Assembly (NCBI GenBank): GCA_002403305.1 | Contig: DHHM01000003.1 | Span: forward strand, 70,164-126,648 | Reading direction: 5' to 3' | Source: Bacteroidales bacterium UBA4772 | Lineage (GTDB): Bacteria > Bacteroidota > Bacteroidia > Bacteroidales > VadinHA17 | DNA length: 56,485 nt | In this document: positions 51,342 to 56,485 of the stretch, piece after piece | How the letters are laid out: the number at the start of each line of letters is the position of its first letter | Numbering within the stretch: position 1 is the first letter of the stretch | The notes under the pieces: model-generated | Told to the model about the DNA's origin: nothing | Seen by the model: the letters and a program-made list of their open reading frames with translations, nothing else | Database searches by the model: none | Made by a program: the position numbers and the translations under genes

Positions 51342-53882
51342 TCAGTTAATGAATTTATTCAGAGGCACATAGTCCTTCACATACTCGGGTATCAGGAACC
51401 GCCATCTCTCTGGTACAGCCTTAAGGTCTTTCGTAGTAAAAGACGGGTTTACGTTAAGCTCCGTATATTTTTTATTATCAATTATCTCCCGAAGCTTGCC
51501 GTCGGTAACATACGACTTGAAGAAGTATTTAAGCGCCCTGATGTCATCCTTCTCCTCAGGCTTACAGTCTGCTAAAAACTTGTCAAACTCCTCGTCCAAC
51601 AGTTCCTCCCTGGACTTGAAAAACGGTATCAGTCCGAATATGTACTCAACAATCTCCCTGAGCGTAACACGCCTGTCGCTCTGTATTGACCTCCTTAGCT
51701 TGTCAATGTTATAATATTCCTCCGGCTTGTTAAATATCTCCCGGTTGATATGATCAAGTATTTTATCCCAGTTCCCTTCCTCCAGGTTCTGTAGAACGAC
51801 CTCGTCCTTCTTTACGGTCTCACCAAAGCGGTCAAAGAACATCCTGTCTACCTTCATCCCCTGCAATCCAATCGCGATCTCATTAACCGGAAGAAGCACA
51901 TCCTGATCCAAATTCTCGTAGTCTGGAGGCAGAATAAATGTTGGTCCGTCCTTTTTCTTTGATCCCCTCTTGGGTAACTTCAGAATCTGATCATACTCAA
52001 ACTTCTCTTCAAAATACTCATAGTTACCAAAGAAGTCAAAGAGCTTGAAGCTGCTCTTGTCGACATGCCCAATCTGCATAGATAATTTCTCGTCAGTGAC
52101 TTGCCTCGTGAAATTATGCTTTCTCGTACCACGACCCTTAATCTGAATGAAATCTGTCGGGCTGAAAATCGGGCGCATCAGGCATATATTCAAGATATCC
52201 GTACAGTCGTACCCCGTGGTCATCATCCCTACAGTAACACATACCCGTGTCTTGCTGGTGCGGCACCATGGCTGGAAATTCGCTGTACCGGACAGGTTAT
52301 TGCTCTTGTCAGAGAAGTTGATAGTATACTGTTGTGCTCCATCAATGAAGGAGGTCACCTGCAGGGCAAAATCAGATTTGTACTTACCGGGATACCGCTT
52401 ATGAGCAAGCTCGTTCAGTTCCTGAGCGATCTTGGAAGCATGGTTCTGGCTAACAGCAAATATTATTGTCTTACCGATCTCCCCCGTTATAGGATCAACC
52501 AGGGCATTATCCATAAAAGCCTGGCAGAACACTGAATTGGTATCCTCAGAGAAAAACTTCCGCTCGAAGTCGCGCTGGAAGAATGATTGTTCCTCTTCCT
52601 TGATCTCTCCCTCATCCTCAACGGGAACAACTACTGCATACCCTTCATCCGATAGCAACTGAGTTGTAACATCTGTCCGAGCGTCAACCACAAGGGGGTT
52701 GATCAGAAAGCCATCGTTCACCCCATCCACAAGTGAATACCGGAATGTTGGAGTACCGCTCTCACAACCAAAGGTCCTGTATGTGTCCAGTAACAACCTC
52801 CGCTCATATTCTCTTGGATCGTTGCGTGAACTTTCAGTATCAAACCGTTTCAGATAATCCCTTGGCGTTGCTGTCAGACCCAGCTTGTAGCCGATGAAGT
52901 ATTCAAACAACGCCCTGGCGTTGCCTCCTATAGACCTGTGAGCTTCATCAGAGATGACCAAATCAAAATCCGTTGGTGAAAACAGCCGGCTGAACTTGTT
53001 GTTGAACAGCAGCGATTGGACTGTGGTGACTACTATTTCAGCATATCTCCAATCGTCCTTGCGTTCTTTATAGATCACCGTTTTGAAGTCAGGAGTCAGG
53101 TACTCCTTAAATGCCTTGTTAGCCTGTGTCTCCAGCTCCAGCCTGTCAACAAGGAACAATACCCTCTTTGCATTACCGGTACGCAGGAACAGCTTTATAA
53201 CAGCTGCAGATACTAATGTCTTGCCTGTCCCTGTTGCCATCTCAAACAAGAAGCGCTCGTTGCCCTTGCGCACTGAGTCCTGGATCGCTTGAACTGCGGC
53301 TACCTGGTATTTACGGAGGAAGCGCAGGTTATTGTCCTGGCTATACTGCTCACGGTTTGATGGATCCTGATACTCTGGTATAAGGTTATAGTTCGGTTTC
53401 TGTGTGGTAACTATATAATCAGCCTCTATCTTCTCATTTATCAGGCGATCGGGTTGCGGTTTGTATGCCGAGTAGTTCTTAACAGACTGCTGTGTCGGGA
53501 ACCGAGTAATAATGGAGGGGTTGGACTTCTCAATGTCCCAGAAGTAATGTATATTCCCGTTGGACAGGATTATATATCCGCAGTTCTGTGCCCTGGCATA
53601 TTTGCGTGCTTGCTCCTTCCCTACCAGCGGATTCTTATCTTCCGACTTTGCCTCCAACACTATCAAGGGAAACCCTTTTTCATCAAGCAGGAGGTAATCA
53701 ACGAACCCGCTTAATATCATTTCATAATCTTCCCCCATGCTATCTGCTACATGGTGGGTGATCTTGACGTTGTTCTCGAAGACGACGTTGGCGGTACCAT
53801 CACTGCTATCTAATAATCGCCAGCCAGACTCCTCCAGGAGCTTATTGATCTTGATACGAGCTTTGGCTTCTTTTGCAGGCAT
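51342..53882 (-). CDS. hsdR: Type I restriction endonuclease subunit HsdR
   Basis: An 846-residue R subunit of the EcoEI kind. The N-terminal nuclease domain has D62, E77 and K79 in the PD-(D/E)xK arrangement (VLEAKSED). The SF2 translocase follows with Walker A ATGTGKT at about 216-222, Walker B DEAH in VISDEAHRS, and TATP; the C-terminal helical domain (about 640-846) is the EcoEI-type R tail. It makes the ATP-dependent cutter when joined to HsdMS. It is first in the minus-strand operon hsdR-hsdMS-HEPN. Confidence 0.95.
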   Translation of the reverse strand: MPAKEAKARIKINKLLEESGWRLLDSSDGTANVVFENNVKITHHVADSMGEDYEMILSGFVDYLLLDEKGFPLIVLEAKSEDKNPLVGKEQARKYARAQNCGYIILSNGNIHYFWDIEKSNPSIITRFPTQQSVKNYSAYKPQPDRLINEKIEADYIVTTQKPNYNLIPEYQDPSNREQYSQDNNLRFLRKYQVAAVQAIQDSVRKGNERFLFEMATGTGKTLVSAAVIKLFLRTGNAKRVLFLVDRLELETQANKAFKEYLTPDFKTVIYKERKDDWRYAEIVVTTVQSLLFNNKFSRLFSPTDFDLVISDEAHRSIGGNARALFEYFIGYKLGLTATPRDYLKRFDTESSRNDPREYERRLLLDTYRTFGCESGTPTFRYSLVDGVNDGFLINPLVVDARTDVTTQLLSDEGYAVVVPVEDEGEIKEEEQSFFQRDFERKFFSEDTNSVFCQAFMDNALVDPITGEIGKTIIFAVSQNHASKIAQELNELAHKRYPGKYKSDFALQVTSFIDGAQQYTINFSDKSNNLSGTANFQPWCRTSKTRVCVTVGMMTTGYDCTDILNICLMRPIFSPTDFIQIKGRGTRKHNFTRQVTDEKLSMQIGHVDKSSFKLFDFFGNYEYFEEKFEYDQILKLPKRGSKKKDGPTFILPPDYENLDQDVLLPVNEIAIGLQGMKVDRMFFDRFGETVKKDEVVLQNLEEGNWDKILDHINREIFNKPEEYYNIDKLRRSIQSDRRVTLREIVEYIFGLIPFFKSREELLDEEFDKFLADCKPEEKDDIRALKYFFKSYVTDGKLREIIDNKKYTELNVNPSFTTKDLKAVPERWRFLIPEYVKDYVPLNKFIN

Positions 53883-53915
53883 GCTATACCAGAACGGTTT
53901 GTAACTTCAACCGAT

Positions 53916-53940
53916 AAAGTTATTTAAAAAAAGTAACTTT
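53916..53940. promoter_or_regulatory. Inverted repeat upstream of hsdR
   Basis: AAAGTTA and TAACTTT form a perfect 7-bp inverted repeat with an 11-nt A-rich spacer, 34 nt upstream of the hsdR start. Its place suits an operator controlling the RM operon, but no regulator gene is seen here. Confidence 0.4.
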
Positions 53941-53981
53941 AACCCGATCTGAGATTCCGGTTTGAAAAGATGCTATGCTTA

Positions 53982-54006
53982 GTGGAGATCTAAGATTCGA
54001 ACCCCT
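53982..54006 (-). pseudogene. Degenerate tRNA 3'-end remnant
   Basis: On the minus strand this reads AGGGGTTCGA, a divergent middle, then ATCTCCAC, matching both ends of the last 26 nt of tRNA-Ala(GGC) at 45993-46066. The T-stem no longer pairs and no 5' half fits upstream, so it is not a working tRNA. Because it is inverted relative to the intact tRNA, it is not a simple attR; it may be left from another insertion. Confidence 0.55.
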
Positions 54007-54027
54007 CAGGTCTTGTATAAATTGAAA

Positions 54028-54077
54028 GGCTGGTAAGGAAGGTGAGTGCAAGCATGCACCTACACCTCTTACCAGCC
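54028..54077. other. 50-nt near-complete foldback
   Basis: GGCTGGTAAG at 54028 pairs with CTTACCAGCC ending at 54077 (10 bp), and within it GGTG with CACC and GTGCA with TGCAC around an AGCA loop. The gap from 53883 to 54315 (433 nt) holds this, the tRNA remnant and the inverted repeat at 53916, and no gene. It could be a small RNA, a terminator without T-tract, or an element end. Confidence 0.6.
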
Positions 54078-54315
54078 AAGAAGCACATTTTGCAACAAAT
54101 CATCTGGATTACATTATTATATGCACCATCTTGATAGAAATATGAACGTAGCTCTGTTAGATCCAATGCACTTTGCTTTTTTCTTTTGTTATACAGGAAA
54201 GTGCTAAACTGCCATTAATGATGTACCTAAATCAGGTTTTATCTTTATCACCCTACATATCAATCCATTATGCTTGTGTCATAAATTGCTCTTGATTCCC
54301 ATTTTTCACTTAATT

Positions 54316-55824
54316 ATGCCAAAAACGTCGCAAACCCCAGCAAAACAAAGTACACCAGCAACAATAAACCTGAATAAAGGTGAATATCTTAATAGTAAGA
54401 TTGCTTCGTTGCCGGCAGGAATGATAGATAAACGATATCCGGGTATTGGTGCGACGACACTGGAAATTGAAGACCCGTATCGCAATTCAATTATAGTATT
54501 TCCAACAAAGGCTCTCGCTGCCACAAAAGCCAAGGCAAAGAATATTCATTATTTTGGATCAGCGTACCCGGGCGTAAATGTATCAACTATATCAAAGATT
54601 ATTGAGGATACAGAATCAGGCTTACTTACCAAAATAGCAATTGTTGCAGATAGTCTTGTAAATGTGTATGATAAGCTAAGAGACACTCTTCACTCCTATG
54701 ATTTCTTTATCGTGCTTGACGAGATAGATTCCTTTCAAACCGAGTCAAGCTATCGCCCAAAACTTGAGGAATGCATAGATATCTATCTTGAGTTCCCCCC
54801 GGAAAGAAGGTGCCTGGTATCGGCAACACTTGAGCAGTTTTCTGATCGGAGATTGCTATCCGAGCCAAAGACCACGATCATGATTGACGACTATGTGCAG
54901 TTGGTGGTGAAGGTTATTAATGCAACCAAAAGCGCACTTAAGGTTGCTGCGCAGGAAATTATACGGGCTTATGAACCAGGTAAAAAGGTGTTTGTAGCAT
55001 TTAATAGTATTGATGGTATTTTAAAACTCCTGGAAATACTACCTGATACACTCGCTCAAGAGACCGGGGTATTATGTAGCACAGACAGTCAGAGTAGATT
55101 TAAATCTCACCAGATATCCAGGCTTGAAAATGGTATTTTGCAGCATCAAATTACGTTCCTAACCTCCGCATTTTTCGTCGGAGTGGATGTATTGGAACCG
55201 CAGGAAACGGTACATGCAATTATCCTCGTAGATACCAATATCCCGGTTTCACTTGTGTCAGAAGCAAAGATCAGGCAAATATTTGGCAGAATCAGGCATA
55301 CGGCAGCTACCTATACAATCATACTTAACTGTACTGAAAGACCCTATCTGCCCATAAGTACTTATCGCGAGTCACTTAATAAACGTCAGATTGCATATGA
55401 ACAGGTACTGGATGCCATTCATGGGTCGTTTGACCAGGTTGGTCTGCATGAGGAGGGAAGGGAAATTGAAACTATTATGCTTGACACATGTCGTGTGGAT
55501 AACATATGCCTGCTTCGGAGAGCCAATAACAAGGTCATTCTAAGTACGTCCAACTTCGATTACTTGATAATCAGGTATACGGCATTAAAAAAGCTTTATA
55601 GCGATTTTAAAAATACCGTTAAAAACCTGAATAATAATTTTAAGGTTCATCAAGAAGCCCGCCATTCTGAGCTTAACCAATCAGAGGAGATCGCTATCGC
55701 CAAGGTTGAAGCACTTCTACAGGACCAAGAGCTCGCCAATATGATGCATATTCTTGAAAATAGTATTACTGATCCGCTCCTGGCGAAGGGAAAGGCGAAT
55801 AGAATACTGACGGAAATTTTTTAG
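54316..55824 (+). CDS. Superfamily 2 helicase-like ATPase, unknown role
   Basis: A 502-residue protein with helicase hallmarks: a Walker A-like PGIGATTLE (G43-T48, Thr where most have Lys-Thr), DEID at 134-137 in VLDEIDSF, SAT at 168-170 and motif VI RQIFGRIRH near 325-332. It resembles helicase-like proteins of Bacteroidota plasmids and mobile elements whose Walker A lacks the usual Lys, so ATP hydrolysis is uncertain. The start at 54316 (MPKTSQTP) avoids an in-frame upstream ATG at 54274 that adds a non-conserved leader. It heads a three-gene strand with spacings of 24 and 12 nt. Role in replication, mobility or defence is not established. Confidence 0.7.
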   Translation: MPKTSQTPAKQSTPATINLNKGEYLNSKIASLPAGMIDKRYPGIGATTLEIEDPYRNSIIVFPTKALAATKAKAKNIHYFGSAYPGVNVSTISKIIEDTESGLLTKIAIVADSLVNVYDKLRDTLHSYDFFIVLDEIDSFQTESSYRPKLEECIDIYLEFPPERRCLVSATLEQFSDRRLLSEPKTTIMIDDYVQLVVKVINATKSALKVAAQEIIRAYEPGKKVFVAFNSIDGILKLLEILPDTLAQETGVLCSTDSQSRFKSHQISRLENGILQHQITFLTSAFFVGVDVLEPQETVHAIILVDTNIPVSLVSEAKIRQIFGRIRHTAATYTIILNCTERPYLPISTYRESLNKRQIAYEQVLDAIHGSFDQVGLHEEGREIETIMLDTCRVDNICLLRRANNKVILSTSNFDYLIIRYTALKKLYSDFKNTVKNLNNNFKVHQEARHSELNQSEEIAIAKVEALLQDQELANMMHILENSITDPLLAKGKANRILTEIF

Positions 55825-55848
55825 GCTGCAAGCAACACCATTGATCTA

Positions 55849-56199
55849 ATGAAGCTCAGGGCAATTATTACAGCCATGCCAATCCGGTCTGCAAAAGAGT
55901 TGAATAAGGTCCTGTTTCAGGTAAAGGTTTTTTCGCAGGAAGAGAGTTCGTTACTATGGAAACACCTTGATCTGCACTTCAAAATCGGCGGAAGTTATAC
56001 TGCTAAGCAAATTTGGCATAACCTGAATTCTATTACAAAAGCAATAGGTTATGACAATCCGCTCGTTAAATTCCAAACCCAGATTCAGGCTGTCCAGCAC
56101 TTTAAATTGATTTACGTTACGAAGAAGAAACTGAATAAACACGCGGGTACATACGAATCCCAGATACTATCAACGTTGCGAACCAGTTTTAATATTTAA
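55849..56199 (+). CDS. Hypothetical 116-aa protein of the helicase operon
   Basis: A basic, mostly helical 116-residue protein without signal peptide or recognised motif (MKLRAIITAMPIRSAKELN; C-terminal half rich in Lys, Thr and Ser). It lies between the helicase-like and zinc-ribbon genes, separated by 24 and 12 nt, so it is probably part of the same unit. It may bind nucleic acid, judging only by charge. Confidence 0.6.
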   Translation: MKLRAIITAMPIRSAKELNKVLFQVKVFSQEESSLLWKHLDLHFKIGGSYTAKQIWHNLNSITKAIGYDNPLVKFQTQIQAVQHFKLIYVTKKKLNKHAGTYESQILSTLRTSFNI

Positions 56200-56211
56200 A
56201 GATCTATAGCA

Positions 56212-56481
56212 ATGCCTGAATGTATTAACTGTGGAGCCTATACAAAATTCAATGGTGGGCTTTGTTCAAAGTGTTACTCCGACAAGCACAAACGCGAAAC
56301 TTCTCTCGATGAAATTGAGGTTAATGATGTCGGAGGTCTGACCGAAAAGGAAAAAGCATACAGGTATGGTATGATTAAGGGCAGGATTGCAGAGACCCTG
56401 ATTCAGGAGCTATTCCTTAGCCTTGGGTACAACGTCTTCCTCTATGGCATGGAAAACACCATACTAGTAGTCCGTTCATAA
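56212..56481 (+). CDS. Zinc-ribbon protein with truncated nuclease-like tail
   Basis: An 89-residue product: an N-terminal zinc ribbon with C4xxC7 and C18xxC21 (CINCGAYTKFNGGLCSKC), a charged linker, then KGRIAETLIQELF and LGYNVFLYGMENT, which looks like the start of a PD-(D/E)xK-type nuclease domain. The frame stops at 56479-56481, far before such a domain would be complete, and its expected catalytic Asp, Glu and Lys are missing. Either it is a frameshifted or truncated gene, or a regulator that kept only the front part. The frame two bases over remains open to the window end. Confidence 0.5.
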   Translation: MPECINCGAYTKFNGGLCSKCYSDKHKRETSLDEIEVNDVGGLTEKEKAYRYGMIKGRIAETLIQELFLSLGYNVFLYGMENTILVVRS

Positions 56482-56485
56482 ATTA

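Larger units (their letters stand above)
46067..56485. mobile_element. Genomic island at the tRNA-Ala 3' end (right end outside)
   Basis: From the tRNA onward the sequence becomes visibly richer in AT and carries a tyrosine integrase, a restriction-modification operon and unrecognised genes, the usual content of an integrated island. The tRNA stays intact. No direct copy of its 3' end (GGGGTTCGATTCCCC) is found downstream in this window, so the right boundary lies beyond 56485 or has decayed. Conjugation genes are not present in the visible part. Confidence 0.75.

Noticed and set aside
53982..54057. A functional tRNA on the minus strand
   Set aside because: The T-stem does not pair and no 5' acceptor strand matches ATCTCC upstream.

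Overview
The window looks like a chromosomal segment of a Bacteroidota bacterium, most likely an environmental relative of Bacteroidales; this is inferred from gene content, not measured. The pointers are a complete SusC/SusD/SusE-F starch locus, a protein with a type IX secretion C-terminal domain, promoters of the TAnnTTTG (-7) / TTTG (-33) type, a Bacteroidota-style TonB, and a tRNA-Glu of the Bacteroidota kind. Most of the window is moderately GC-rich; the last 10 kb is visibly richer in AT.

1-10.1 kb: a GH92 alpha-mannosidase, a DsbD-type thiol:disulfide interchange protein, and a peroxide-stress cluster of a Fur/PerR-type regulator, a catalase and a Dps-like ferritin, followed by asparagine synthetase B. 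10.1-11.7 kb: class I fumarase. 12-31.6 kb: a two-armed starch/maltodextrin locus. The right-pointing arm encodes an inner-membrane sugar permease, beta-phosphoglucomutase, GH65 maltose phosphorylase and two GH13 amylases. The left-pointing arm encodes SusC, SusD, two SusE/F-like lipoproteins and, behind a strong hairpin, a GH13 amylase with a type IX sorting domain. A LacI-family regulator is divergent from susC, and a near-identical LacI-like palindrome sits upstream of both the regulator and the permease operon. The implied pathway is extracellular cutting by the secreted amylase, capture and import by SusCDEF, periplasmic trimming, uptake by the permease, phosphorolysis to glucose and beta-glucose-1-phosphate, and isomerisation to glucose-6-phosphate.

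31.8-46 kb is mostly housekeeping: an MBL-fold hydrolase, ZupT, a small outer-membrane barrel, tRNA-Glu with ribosomal protein S20, RadC, FolK, SppA, LpxK, purine nucleoside phosphorylase, a lamin-tail surface protein, Asd, HflX (apparently with a non-AUG start), a lipoprotein and TonB. Several intergenic gaps hold short tandem repeats with periods of 59, 7, 46 and 27 bp, plus palindromic units.

46 kb to the end is a genomic island at the 3' end of tRNA-Ala(GGC). It has a tyrosine integrase pointing away from the tRNA, a type I restriction-modification operon (HsdR, a fused HsdM-HsdS, and a translationally coupled protein with a HEPN-like RNxxxH motif), a degenerate tRNA 3' end, a long foldback, and an uncharacterised operon of a helicase-like ATPase, a small unknown protein and a zinc-ribbon protein that stops early. 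The right end of the island is outside the window. The RM-HEPN operon and the last three genes are the best candidates for an undescribed defence or mobile-element system.
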